Positions 33,161 through 44,422 are shown, numbered from the stretch's first letter. The stretch: DNA of 64,000 bases from Talinum fruticosum (GCA_021018815.1 JAITYX010000046.1:2136001-2200000); one strand, 5' to 3'. The notes: generated by a model from the sequence alone, not told the origin. Made by a program: numbers and translations.

Positions 33161-33170
33161 GAGTCCCCAA
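33161..33170 (-). other. Tat primer binding site (tentative)
   Basis: The minus strand reads ttggggactc right after the inferred LTR end. A matching form, tggtgactcc, follows the homologous plus-strand LTR at 40818. TGG.GACTCC-type sites are usual for the Tat group; the tRNA is not certain from this short match. Confidence 0.5.
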
Positions 33171-35701
33171 TCGGTTTTAGGATGAAAACTAACAAAAACA
33201 AAAACTTGCTTTTCCAATCTTAGTATGAGAAAACTAAGACTAAAATAGGAAAAAATTGACTCCATCACTCTTTGAACCGAGAATCGGATTCGGGGTGAGG
33301 CTACGAAATGTAGGGAAAACCCTACCATTCCGCCCATCCAAAGGCGACCATTACTAGTTTGAGTAATGAATCTAAATAATGCGAAAAACACAAGCATACA
33401 ACAACATGTTAAGCGAAATTTAAAGCAACCAAAACAATAATAAAAGAAAGTGATAAAGAAAGCGAAAGGAAAAGAAAAGCGAAAAATTAAAAGATTACAT
33501 CGAGCAAGGAGGAATTAAAAGAACGATTACATCTCTTTAATCCACAATACGGAAAGCGGTAAATGAAGCATAAAAATAATAAAAGCTGTTTGAAGGCTGC
33601 ACGATTGCCCTTAGGTTGTCCCATCTTGCTAATCCGGATCTCTATGCTTGGATCTCGTTGATGCGATGGCGACAAATGAAAGAAAAAAAGTCTTGTTTTC
33701 GTGAACTATGAATGTAGGGAATAGTAAAGATCGAGTTGAATAAGTGCCCAGAGATCGGAATAACCAAATATTCTTTAGCTCTTTGCACGGATTCGACGAC
33801 GGTAAGTAGGGAAGTGATGAATGGTTGATAGTAATTTTGGCATAGTAACGTTTAGGTATGATTGCTCTGTTTAGCTTTCTGCAACATTATGCATAGGAGA
33901 AAAGCCATATGGGAATGAGAGCCAAGGCTCTCTAGACCTAGGTCATAAATGATCTAGGGTTTACACTAGGCCAGCCGTCCAAGCAGCTACAAACAAACCG
34001 GGCCAGAATCTCACAAGATTGAACCGAGATAAAGCAAGGATAGAAGCTGGATAAAACCCAGTTCATGGCGCCGACCATCGGGCATGCCTAGGGTTTTGTG
34101 CCTTACTTGTGTTTCCAAGGGATTCTCCAAGCCAAAACGTATCATCTCACTTAAAATTTCGGGGTTGTAGGCACCGGCCACGACGTTGTTTTGAGGGGAG
34201 AAGCTCCTAGTCTCATGTGGACAGCCTTATGTGAAGACTCGGATTCTACATTTATATCCTTTTGAGTACTATCAAGGAATCAGGTACCAACTTCATCCCT
34301 TCTAAGTTTTGATTACAAGTCATTCCGAGTGTTATAGAAACTTTTACGAGTGTTACGAAACTATTGCATATGTTTTCATTCGATTCCGACCGACTCGAAA
34401 GCACCCTCTTGTTCATCAATTTACATTGATGGTTCCGAATCACTCGAGACACCACCCAGATTTATCTCATGATCAAACAGTCACTCAAACATCACTCAAA
34501 CTAAGTTCGACTTCATATTCTAAGTTAAAGTGAATTACAACGTTAATTCATCTTTTTAAGTCAGCATGTCTTGTTTGAAGTATATTTGTCTAGATCAAGT
34601 ACTCTTACTCCGATATTCTCTGTCTAACTTGATCTTTCTCTAGACCGACTCGGATGGAATTTGAGTATAATCAATACTAAACTCAGAAAATTCTATTCTT
34701 TTATGACTCCGATAATTATGCCCTTAATTATCTTAATTAAATTATTATCTATGCCTAATCTTGGACCAAAGTATTTTATACTTTGAGAACCAAAAATGGT
34801 TTACTTTTGTAGGTTATCTAAACGAGGTTATCCTACCTTTGAATAACAAAAGTAACCGGCTCCAAGATGTCAAATCGCCAGCGAGACAAGGCTTTTTCTA
34901 CTTTTGACCAAGGTCCGGACAATCGTGTCGGGGTTGTCTGTTTCCAAAACTAGAAATCTTCAACACTAAGCTCAACGGTGGTTTCCACCCTACTTTTTAG
35001 ACACCACCAGTGGATTGGGACATCCTAAGAAGTCAAGAGCCGTTGTACAACGTTCACATCTCAACGGATCTTTTCTAAGCAGCTCGGAAAAACCGTTACA
35101 ACGGTCATAGAGGACTTTTAATCAGAAGATAGTCACAATGGCTAATCTACTTGGTCATCTATAAATAGAAGCCACTTCACAAGACCTGAAGATTTCGAAC
35201 CCATTGTTGAAATTATATTTCTCTGTATAATACTCATTCAATCTTCTACTTAAAACTCCAAGTCTATACTTAACATCTTTCTAAGTTGTAAAGTCTTACA
35301 AACCTTCATTATGGAGCTTAAACGCAGCACTTTGATGCTTGTGATCATGAAATGCAACTCTCTTAACACCTTCTTCAGCTCCTTGTCCGATTGGACAAAA
35401 GTAAAATGCGAGTATTTTGAACTTGGAATTTCCCGATACACAGCATTGGACTCTATTGTCTCTGAAGGCTTGACCTGGTATTGATTGTCCGAAAGAATAG
35501 GGGTTTTTGGATTGACCCAAGGCAAAAGGCTGTTTATTTAGTGTTGAGGGTTCTTTGTGGTTCACGAGGCTTATGTCGCACCAATCGAATCACGGGACGA
35601 GATCCAAATCCTCAAACAGGACTCGGGATTTCATCATCGAGGCCAACAAAATAAAATACAAAAATAAAGAGATAAGAGAGGACACTTTCTAGGTGTTTAC
35701 A
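33171..35701 (-). repeat. Tat LTR on the minus strand, interrupted by solo LTR H
   Basis: On the minus strand it starts TGTAAACACCTAG (35701) right after a purine run and ends ctaaaaccga before the primer site. Without the inserted LTR and one duplication copy it is about 1.45 kb. Part of it (33200-33620) matches 40325-40817 in opposite orientation: gggacaacctaagg, then ccgtattgtgg and gagatgtaatcg. Confidence 0.65.
34232..35308 (+). mobile_element. H: solo copia LTR with internal deletion
   Basis: It starts TGAAGACTCGG and ends AAACCTTCA, between perfect TTATG duplications (34227-34231 and 35309-35313). It matches the copy B LTR to about 35298 (aagtcttac), then jumps to the last bases of the LTR, so about 0.5 kb (most of R/U5) is missing. 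TATA box at 35160-35168, with AACGG/CCGTT at 34974, 35040, 35063, 35093 and 35100. Confidence 0.9.
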
Positions 35702-35718
35702 GTTAGCTCCCACTTTGG
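35702..35718 (-). other. Tat polypurine tract
   Basis: On the minus strand it reads ccaaagtgggagctaac directly before LTR start TGTAAACACC. Its presence means that internal 3' sequence of a Tat element lies to the right of this LTR. Confidence 0.6.
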
Positions 35719-36478
35719 CCGAGTCTAAAAAACGAATGGTCAAAGTAGACACTAAAGGATACTTACCTCAATTTTTTGATATTAGGTATTCTGTGATGCT
35801 TGGAATTGGTTATAATCGAACCTGAACTTCAAAATGGGGCCTGGACTTGATCGTGATGCATGCGTTCTAAAGTCCGGTAAGAGGATCCTAAGCTTGGCTT
35901 GATTAGAGCCTGAAGCTTGGTATATTTTGATGCTGAAACTTCGATCGTTCTTTTGATTTGAAGCTTGGCAAAATAATTTACTATACTTACATACTTATTA
36001 GTGTATAATTAAATTGACAAAAGTTTAGTGTTTTACCCGAGTAATTCGAGTTGAAAATAGATCGATAAAACTCTTCCAGAATAGGCTGATTAGTGGGCTG
36101 GGAAACTCCCACTTGCATGCATAAGGGGACAAAGGGTCACATGCCACGGTTTGATAAGACTTAACAAGCTAGGTGGGCAGGCTAGGTTGCAAAGGTTGTT
36201 GCCGATGGGACCTCACGGCTCCTCGTGGCCGGCGCCGACTAGCCTTTAGCAAGCCTGGCCTCTAGCTTGCTCTGCCAGATTCCCTTAGTCTCCCACTACT
36301 TGCTATACCTTCGTCTTGTATGGTTGGCTGCCTTGACCAAGTTTGCCTCTAAAAGGGGATGCTTGGTGTGTTCATTTTGCACACTTGCTCCTCTTCTTGC
36401 TCTTGCCTTCCTCTTGTGTTCTCTTACTTTGCTTCTTCTTGAAAACTATTTGGTTCTAAAAAAACCTCTTCTTCCAAA
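35719..36478 (+). promoter_or_regulatory. 5' flank of the antisense mobile-domain gene
   Basis: Non-coding, about 760 bp between the Tat polypurine tract and the first ATG. It holds the recurrent ggccggcgcc motif (36222) and a pyrimidine-rich leader (36370-36475) just before the ATG. No clear TATA box stands out. Promoter role is inferred from position. Confidence 0.35.
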
Positions 36479-38697
36479 ATGACTAGGAGGAAGGCCCATC
36501 CTGTCGGGAGGTCTAGAGTTGAGAAACTTATTCAAGACAACTTCCTTGAATGGGAATGGCGTCCACGAACGAGTGGAACCCGAGTAACCTCTTGGTTGAG
36601 GCTGAGAGTCATGTTTCTTCGCTGGTCATTACTCCTTCGGTAATTAGTTGGCTTAAGTTTCTTCTTTTACTCACTGAGAATAGCTCTTTAACTAAAAAAT
36701 CTTGTTGGATTTTTGTCTTTTAGAAAGGCTCGATTCGGAGTAGTGGAGCTATCCATAAATTCATGGAGGCATGCAAGAGGATGAATTTTCCTCTAGAAGA
36801 TGTCATGCATAGTGTCGGGTTTGGTCCTCTCTACCTTGCATTGTACCACCTTATTGATAAAGAGAGAGGGATCCCATTAGGGCCGTTATCGAGCGGTTTT
36901 GGGACACTACCAACACTTTTCACCTTCCCTTTGGTGAAATGACTATAATGACTTTTGATTTTGTCGTTTTATCCGGTTTGGGCTTCTCGGAGAGCCTCTA
37001 GCCTATGACCGGAACTTGTATAAAAACCCTAACTATCTTGGTCACCTCTTTGACCCCGTAACTGATAAGTTTCCTCATGATAATTTCTTTAAATATACCG
37101 TCCATTTTTAGGCCTTTGAGGATGTTAGGTTACTGGTCTCAACACTCTCCCCAACAAGTCTAGATCGTGCTTGCTCTTTTCTTGAGTACAATCCTCTTCT
37201 CGACCAAGCTGCTAAGGTTTATGTTCACTATTTGGTGAACTTAATGGACCTTGAAAAATAAAGGAGCTTAAGCTGGTGCGCTTCTGCATATACTTGCCTA
37301 ATTAGGGGCCTTCGTGCCGGTGTTCGGCATACAAAACCGGAGCCGGATTCAACCAATTATTTGTCGTTGGATGGCTTGTGGAAAATTATTGAGCTATGCT
37401 TAAATTCTCCTTTTCTCCAATATAAATATTGTTTGTTTGTTTTTTATCTTGTGTGGATAAAATATCTTACTTGATTTGCAAAATATAGCCGTGGTTGTAT
37501 GAATATTTCCTACATCTTTCTCCTGGTTCAACAAATCGTCCTATATTTTCGGCCTCTATATCATGGGCTCAGGTCTACCTTCAATGGCGTAACATTCATG
37601 GGATAGACTTCTTAAGACCAGCCTTAACCGTATGACCTTGGTATGCTTTTCTTCAAAATTTGCCTCAAAATATGCTTTAGAGAAGTTTTTATCACACTTT
37701 TAACTTTCTATCCCTACCCACGGCCTGTGCCACTACTTGGGGGCTTGCTTGTGGTGGACTCCAGCCTTGAATATATACTATTTTTCATCCGTTTTCCCTG
37801 TTGCCTTTTGCTCTTGCTAGCTGATTTCTTGATAAACCTTGAATGTAGGCCAACTTTCATCCTTGGGCTCAACTCCAACTTTCCCAAAGTGTCATTGTGG
37901 CACGAGAATTGTGTGAAAGGAGGATCTTGTTTGTAGGTCCTTTTGGATTTCATTGGTATCTTAGGGAGAGGGTCACACCTCAAATCCGGGTCAACATGTG
38001 GCCTCCATTTGTTCCAGTCGATCCACCTCCGACCATGTTCTAATTTCATTCCCTTCATCCAAATGAGCAAGCGGCTGCTATCATGGGGTATCCTTTTACC
38101 TCATTTCTAAACTTGACCACATCCTATGCCCACGATGCGGCACGGATCATGACCCAACCGGTGAGTTCTCAACTCTTTCCTTATCATAGCTTGAATTTCT
38201 TGTGTGAAAATTAATCTTCATCTTTCGACAGACTTACTCTCGCAGACATCTATATCCGGAGTCTTGATGTGGATGTTACTCTTCCCAAGGAATCTCCTCG
38301 TTATGTAAGAATTTCCGAAATCTCGGAAAAAGAATGTGTTGGGCATCCTTTCCCTAGGAATTGGCGAGGAGTAAAATTTTCACGCTCTTCACTTTTAGTT
38401 GTATGATAAAAGTATTTTTGGCTAGTACCATAGTATCGGGTTTTTTTTTGTAGTATGACCCGGAACAATCCCAGATTATGTCCATCAATCTTCAATCTAC
38501 TCTTCGGGGAATCCAGAATTTCCTCACCAGGCAATCCTTCCCTACTTTTCAAGTAAGTCATTAATTAGTGGAGTGCTAATTTTATTGATCTTTTAGTGAT
38601 TGCTAATTGCCCAACCATTCTTGTAGAGGCGCTGATCTAGGGCATCTCCTCCTGGTAGTTTTCCTAGCGGACCCGGGGTACAAACATACCCATCCGA
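36479..38697 (+). pseudogene. Plant-mobile-domain gene antisense in a Tat element, broken
   Basis: Starts at ATG 36479 (MTRRKAHPVGRSR) or, one frame over, 36556 (MASTNEWNP). Blocks: SSGAIHKFMEACKRMNFPLE, LIDKERGIPL, then after a one-base shift IERFWDTTNTFHLPFGEMTI, which is the mobile-domain (aminotransferase-like) signature, and FVVLSGLGFSE. Two introns look likely: 36640-36723 (GT to TTTTAG) and one ending at about 37488 before WLYEYF-type text. The tail has SRASPPGSFPSGP. Stops and shifts break it. Such antisense genes are known in Tat-group elements; function unknown. Confidence 0.65.
36640..36723 (+). other. Likely spliceosomal intron in the mobile-domain gene
   Basis: 84 bp, GTAATT start and a T-rich TTTTGTCTTTTAG end. 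Splicing joins VITPS to KGSIRSSGAIHKF in one frame, whereas reading through meets a stop at the end of the intron. Size and composition are normal for a plant intron. Confidence 0.6.
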
Positions 38698-40129
38698 CCC
38701 TATTTTTTTTAAAGAAATATGATAATATGAATTAGATATGTTATGACTATGTTTAAAAATGGGAATGAAGTTCATGTCTGCAAGGATTATTACATATGTG
38801 TTACATTCCATAGAAGTGGTTTATCTTTATGTGTTCAGGTCGCTCGGTTAGAGAGGTTTTACTTGATCCACTAGGATGTGATTTTTGACCTGTATGTTAT
38901 GTGGTGCTGTGTGGGTCCCTGGTTGAACCTTGTGATGGCTTCGGTCGGTTCACCAGGATGTGAATTATGACCCCACAATTTGTGATTTTAGGCAACTATG
39001 TTCTTTAGAGCAATGGATCTCTTAATGGTATCTTGTTATGGCTTTGGTCAATCCACCGGGATGTGTTTATGACCCTTGTACTTTGTGATAGTTCCTTGTG
39101 TTGGTCATGGATGGATTTCCTTAAGATTAAGAAACTCAACGAAATAATTAGGATTCTAATCCACGAGTTGAACTATGATAAGCACGATATGATATTGTAA
39201 CATTATAAATATTCGTTACATCCATGATGACAGGAAACCTATGTGAAAATGTGTCTTTGTGGATATAAAGAAGCGGTTATAGTTGGGTTATTAGTCTAAC
39301 TTAATGGACTTTACTTTCTTTGGACTTGAGTGAGGATTGAGAGCCCAAAAGACATGATTGGTATGGGACAACTATAGTTAGTTAAGATATGGTTGGTATG
39401 GGACAACTATAGTTAGTTAAGTGAATAAACTAACGGTAGTGTCCGTTAAGGGACTTTAGTGAAAACGAGAGTCTTTGAATCGTGCTTGGTATGGGATAAG
39501 TATGGCTGAGTTAGGTTAATCATATGTTTTATAACATAAGTGTGTGTTTTATGAAATATTAAGAGTATTATAAATGTGGAATGTACGATTCTCCATCCGA
39601 AGTGTGATTGTGTTTATATACCATCTTTTACTTGTTGCATGTTATGATTTAAGTTATTCGTATTACTTGTTTATGCACTTGTGTGTAAATCAAATAATAT
39701 GCAAAGTGTAACATCGGGAAATATAAGCATTATTCACTAGGTTCGGGAGCTCATGACCTTACCATTTTTCGGGTTTCATAAATTAAAGGGATCAAGGAAG
39801 CATCTAAGGAGATTAATGGTTAGTGATAATTTGGTGACCCAAGATAGGAAGGTGATCCGTGTTTTTACTTTATAATATGTTAGTAAATAAAAGGTAGGAT
39901 GTATTTGGTATGGAATTTGTAAGATTGTTATGAATATGATTAAGTACAAATTTAAGTCACATGTTTAGAAATAGCCGTCGGACATTGTGTTAGAATTTTG
40001 GAAAAGTTTCCACTGCAATACGCTATTGAGAGTTTAAATAAGGTTAAGAAGTTAAGATAGTCCGATAGGTGACTGAGTTGGATATCCACGGTGGTAACGC
40101 GCCCGACTACTACAAGTTAGGGCGTTATA
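38698..40129. other. Unclassified repeat-rich stretch
   Basis: No coding signal. Degenerate units with caccaggatgtgaattatgacc-like text occur at about 38869, 38951 and 39054. A perfect direct repeat of about 28 bp (tggtatgggacaactatag and following) occurs at 39360 and 39392. It ends in a short hairpin (taacgcgcccgac / gttagggcgtta, 40096-40128), the kind of text often seen at chromovirus LTR ends. It could be a decayed LTR; I cannot assign it. Confidence 0.4.
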
Positions 40130-40817
40130 TTCCCCTTTCTATTTTGCTGCACCATTTTCAGCCAGCTAAACCCCGAAAGCTTAAAATCCTTCCTCTCATT
40201 ATCTCCAACTTTCTACTCTCTCAATTTTTCCATACCATCACTCACTTCTCCCTTTCTTAAACTTCAAAAAATGCTTTCTTTGCTTTCCATTTGAGCTGCC
40301 AGAATCCATTTGTGATATAAGATCAGCTGGTGGGACAACCTAAGGGCACCAAATCCATTTCCAAGCTTGCTCTTTACAATTTTGTTTATTTATTTATTTT
40401 TTATTACTTTTCGTATTGTGGTTTTGGAGATGTAATCGCTTTTAATTCCTCCCAACCCGCTATAACTTTTAATCTTCTTTTCTTTTTCTTTACTGATTTC
40501 TTTATTGCTTTATTATTTGCCTGTTTATCACTTTCCTAGCATGTTTTGTTTGCTTTAATTTTTGCCTATTGCATGTTGATTGCTTGGCTATTTAAACACA
40601 ATTTTAAAACTCACAATTTAGATTAGGAAAGATCTTCGATGATGGGCGGAATTGGGAGCACCCTTCTTCATTTCGTACCTTCACCCCTGAACATCGGATT
40701 CTCGGTTTATGACCGATGGAATCACTTTCAAAACCTCTCTTAAGCCTAGTCTTTCCATACTAAGATTGGAAGAGTATTTTTCTGTTATTTTGTTAGTTAT
40801 TATTCTCTAAAACTAAC
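40130..40817 (+). repeat. Tat LTR remnant on the plus strand
   Basis: It matches the minus-strand Tat LTR (33171-33620) in blocks: gggacaacctaagggca, cgtattgtgg, gagatgtaatcg, gatgggcggaat, catttcgtacctt and catactaagattggaa. It ends before tggtgactcc. Its 5' boundary is uncertain; the sequence before 40325 aligns poorly. Confidence 0.6.
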
Positions 40818-41045
40818 TGGTGACTCCTTATTTGGCTTTTATTTCTTCTTATTTGCTTCTCAGCATTTCAGGCTAAAAATTATAAAATTGGGTTTCATTT
40901 TGACAGCTGAAGCTATAGGGCCGAGACTAAATCCTTAGTCACAGCCCTATAGCCGAGGTCGATTACTAGTTGGTGCCGAATAACGCCGACATTGGCTAGT
41001 AGCCGGGCTCAACTCTCGACCCAACCATATTTCTCTAATTTGGTC
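40818..41045 (+). other. Tat primer site and leader, plus strand
   Basis: tggtgactcc (40818-40827) is the tentative primer site. Downstream lies a hairpin-capable stretch (gctatagggc at 40914 and gccctatagc at 40945) and gccgacattggctagtagcc. No gag follows; the element is cut before the rDNA fragment. Confidence 0.5.
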
Positions 41046-41299
41046 CAAGAGCTTTGAGGCAAAATGTCACTTTTAATTTTTTTCTTTTCTTTAACCTTAA
41101 AGTAACATCCTGGGGTTTCTCTAAAATTGATTTCTAAAATAAAACGGTTAATAAAAATTGTCAATCACACCTTTACTTAAACTGTTTCAAAAGCGATTGT
41201 AAAAGGAAATAATCTTAATAAGAGGCACACCTCACTTTCCTAATAAACTTTCAAAAATCAACTTTCAACATAATCTTAAAAAACAAAATCAAAAGAGTT
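41046..41299. other. AT-rich stretch, nothing recognised
   Basis: Low-complexity AT-rich sequence between the Tat remnant and the rDNA fragment. No ORF, repeat or terminal motif is recognised. Confidence 0.4.
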
Positions 41300-41614
41300 A
41301 GCACTTCATGAGGCAACTACGGTTCGATCCCGCCAACCCTCCACGGAGGGTAGGCGAGGAGCTGCTGGTTCCTACAGGTGGGCCTTTCAAATTGAGGCTG
41401 TCGACCACCCTTGTGTCGCCTACGTACACGTGCGGCTTGGTCCATGGCTTCCGGTTGTGCTCCGGGATGCGGAACATCTGTTGCGGGCATATCGTCCACG
41501 ACGTGGATGCTAACACCTAATTGAAAGCTAAGCACGAATGACGGCCGTGTGCGTGTTGACCCTCTGTTGGCTCGGAGTGGCTCAAGTGCACCGGCATTCG
41601 TTGAAAGGTGCTAC
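41300..41614 (+). other. Probable 3' end of the 45S rDNA 5' external spacer
   Basis: It lies directly upstream of the 18S start with normal spacing. The last 90 bases (gttgaccctctgttggctcg, then agtgcaccggcattcgttg) have the composition of plant external transcribed spacer ends. The two inverted open frames on both strands here are incidental to GC content. Confidence 0.55.
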
Positions 41615-42997
41615 CTGGTTAATCCTTCCGAGTAGTCATGAAGTAACTCGGACTATGAAACTGTGAATAGTTCATTAAGTCGGTTATAGTTTGCTTAATG
41701 ATACTTGCTACTTGGATAATTGTAGTACTTTTAAAGCTAATACATGCAAAAAACCCCGAATTCGGAAGGAATTCATTTATTAGATAAAAGGTCGAGCGGG
41801 CTTTTCCCGTTGCTCCGATGATTCATGGTAACTCGATGGATCGCACGGCCTTTGCGTCGGCGACACATCATTCAAATTTCTACCATATCAACTTTCAACG
41901 GGAGGATAATGGGTACCATGATGGTAACAAGTGACGGAGAATTAGGGTTTGATTACGGAGAATGAGCCTCAAAACGATCGCCACATCCAAGGAAGGCGAC
42001 GGGTTCACAAATTGCGATTTCTAACATGAGGAGGTAGTGACAATAAATAACAATACCAGGCTCTTCACGTTAGGTAATTAGAATGAGTACAATCTAAATC
42101 CTTTAACAAGGATCCATTTGAGGGCAAGTCCGGTGCCACCAACCGCGGTAATTCTAGCTCCAACGAGTGTATATTTAAGTTGTTGCGGTTAACAAGCTCG
42201 TAGTTGGACCTTTGTGCACCGGTCGTTCTCTTCCTTACGTCGGCGATGTGCTTGCTAGCCTTAACTGGTTGGGTCCTACCACAGATGCTCTTACTTTGAA
42301 GAAATTAGAGTGCTCAAAGCAGGCCTACGTTCTAGATACATTAGCATGGGATAACATCATAGGATTTTGGTCCTATTGTGTTGGCCTTCGGGATCGGACT
42401 AATGATTAATAAGGATAGTCGCGAGGCATTCGTATTTCATAGTCGAGGTGAATTCTTGGATTTATGAAAGACGAACAAATGCGAAATCATTTGCCAATGA
42501 TGTTTTTATTAATCAAGAATGAATATTGGGGGCTCAAAGACGATTAGATATCATGCTAGTCTCAACCATAAATGATATCGGCCAGGGATCAATGGATGTT
42601 GCTTTTAGGAGGCCACTAGCACCTTATAAGAAACAAAAGTTTTTGGGTTCCGAGGGAGTATAGTCACAAGGTTGAAACTTAAGGAAATTGATAGAAGGAT
42701 GCCACAAGGAGTGGCGCATGCGGCTTAATTTAACTCAACACTAGGATACTTATCGGGTTAAGACATAGTAAGGACTGACGAGTGAGAACTCTCTCTTAAT
42801 TCTACTAGTGGTGGTGCATGGCCTTTCTTAGTTGGTGGAGTGATTTGTCCGGTTAATTCCATTACCGAACGAGACCTCAGCCTTCTAACTAACTATGTGG
42901 AGGTAACCCTTCACACCTAACTTCTTAGAGGGACTATGGCCTTCCAGGCTACGGAATTTTGAGGCAATAACAAGTCTATGACGCCCTTAGATGTTCT
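41615..42997 (+). pseudogene. Degraded, truncated 18S rRNA gene fragment
   Basis: It starts tacctggttaatcc, close to the universal 18S start, and stays collinear with plant 18S up to cgcccttagatgttct, about 80% of the gene. Landmarks: gataaaaggtcgagcggg, aataaataacaatacc, gccaccaaccgcggtaat, gaaattagagtgctcaaag, gaatgagtacaatc, gagacctcagcc. Deletions: about 40 bases after gtagtcat and about 27 bases after ttggacctt. Many substitutions hit invariant positions, so it cannot make functional rRNA. Confidence 0.95.
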
Positions 42998-44422
42998 TAA
43001 ACACTCATGCATAACTTTCTATGTCTCTTGGGTTTTGATTCTAAGTCATTTTGAGCCTTATAGAAACCATTATCTAAGTTTTCATCATGTTCGACCCACT
43101 CGAAACCAATCAATCAGACATAACACTCTTAAGCGTGTTTCGACCCACTCGGACACAACTCGGAATAATCGCATGAGTAAATATTTTCTCTAACACTTTT
43201 ATTTTGAGCACTGACTTCATGTTTTAAATGAAAAAGAATTACAATGTTAATTCTAAATTCTAAGTCAGATTATTTATAGAGAATTATTTGCTTGATTAAG
43301 TTTATGTATCCCGATATCTTATTTTTTCTCACTTGATCATTTAAAAGATTGACTCAAGATGGAATGCGAACCTAATCGATATTAGACTCGGAAAATTCCA
43401 TTCTTTTAGGCTGAAGATAATTAAGTGCTTAATTACTTTGATGTTATTATTATCTATGCTTAATCTTGGACCAAAGTATTTTTATACTTTTGAGTACCAC
43501 TTTGATTTGTTTTTGTAGGTTGATTAAACAAGCTTAATCTATTTTTAAATTACAAAAGCTACGATTTCTAACCGTTAAACACCAGCAGACAGAAATTACC
43601 CTTTTCGGACATGGCTCGGACACCTTTGTCGGGGTTGTTTGTTTCTAAAGCTGAAAAACTTCAACTTTGAGTCTAATAGTTGTTTCCACTGAAGATTTCA
43701 ATCACCACCATAGGGTTGGACTATTTTTGGAGCCAAGAACCATTACATAATGTTCACATCTCAACGGATCTTTTTCGAGTGACTCGAGACTAGCCGGTAC
43801 AACGGCTATTGAATCTCACTAGTCCAAAACCAGTCACAACAGTCATTACTGCCTTGGTGCTTATAAATAGAAGCCACTCTACAAGACTTGAAGATTTCTA
43901 GAACTGAACACATTATACTCTTACTCAATCTTGTAACTTTTACAACTCCAAATTTGTAATCTCTTAATTTCTAAGTTGTAAAGAAAGTCTTGTAATCACT
44001 TTTACTCTTTACTTTCTTTCTAAGTCCCTTGACTAAGCTGTAAGGGCTAACTCTGCTCGGTTGTCCACGACTATAAGGGTTATCTCGGTCAAGAAGTACT
44101 AGATCGAGATAAGGGAACCTCCGAGTCTAGGAAAGCTGTAAAGGAATTGTGTACGGGAGCAATTCTGGTTAGATTAAGTCCTTTGTAATTGAGGATTCAA
44201 TTAGTGGATTTAATTTGGTGCTTGGATTAGCACTGTCCGTGCTTTTCCGCCCTAGGAGGGTTTCCACGTATTTACGAGTGCTTAACTTTCCGAGTCCAAT
44301 CTTGACTCGAGAATCGGTTTTGTTTCGTTCTATGCAAAATTGTTTGAGATTTCTCGAAAATCCTCCATCACCCTATTTATCCCCCTCTAGCGTGACTTAA
44401 CCTTTCCAAGAGCAAACCTTCA
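42998..44422 (+). repeat. Copy D 5' LTR, 5'-truncated
   Basis: Homology to the copy B LTR is clear from about 43034 (ttttgattctaagtcatt) to the end CCTTCA at 44422. It is more diverged from B than C or E are. TATAAATAG at 43862-43870, AACGG at 43763 and 43801. Confidence 0.85.

Noticed and set aside
37643..38070. Hydrophobic 97-codon frame and an opposite 118-codon frame
   Set aside because: They overlap exons and introns of the antisense mobile-domain gene in other frames; no support of their own.
42212..42409. 65-codon open frame
   Set aside because: It lies wholly within the 18S rRNA fragment.
41615..42997. Functional 18S rRNA gene
   Set aside because: Two deletions, loss of the 3' fifth and many changes at invariant positions.
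42992..43000. TGTTCT as the natural LTR start of copy D
   Set aside because: These bases belong to the 18S text gatgttct; the other LTRs start TGAAGACTCGG, and D aligns with them only further inside.
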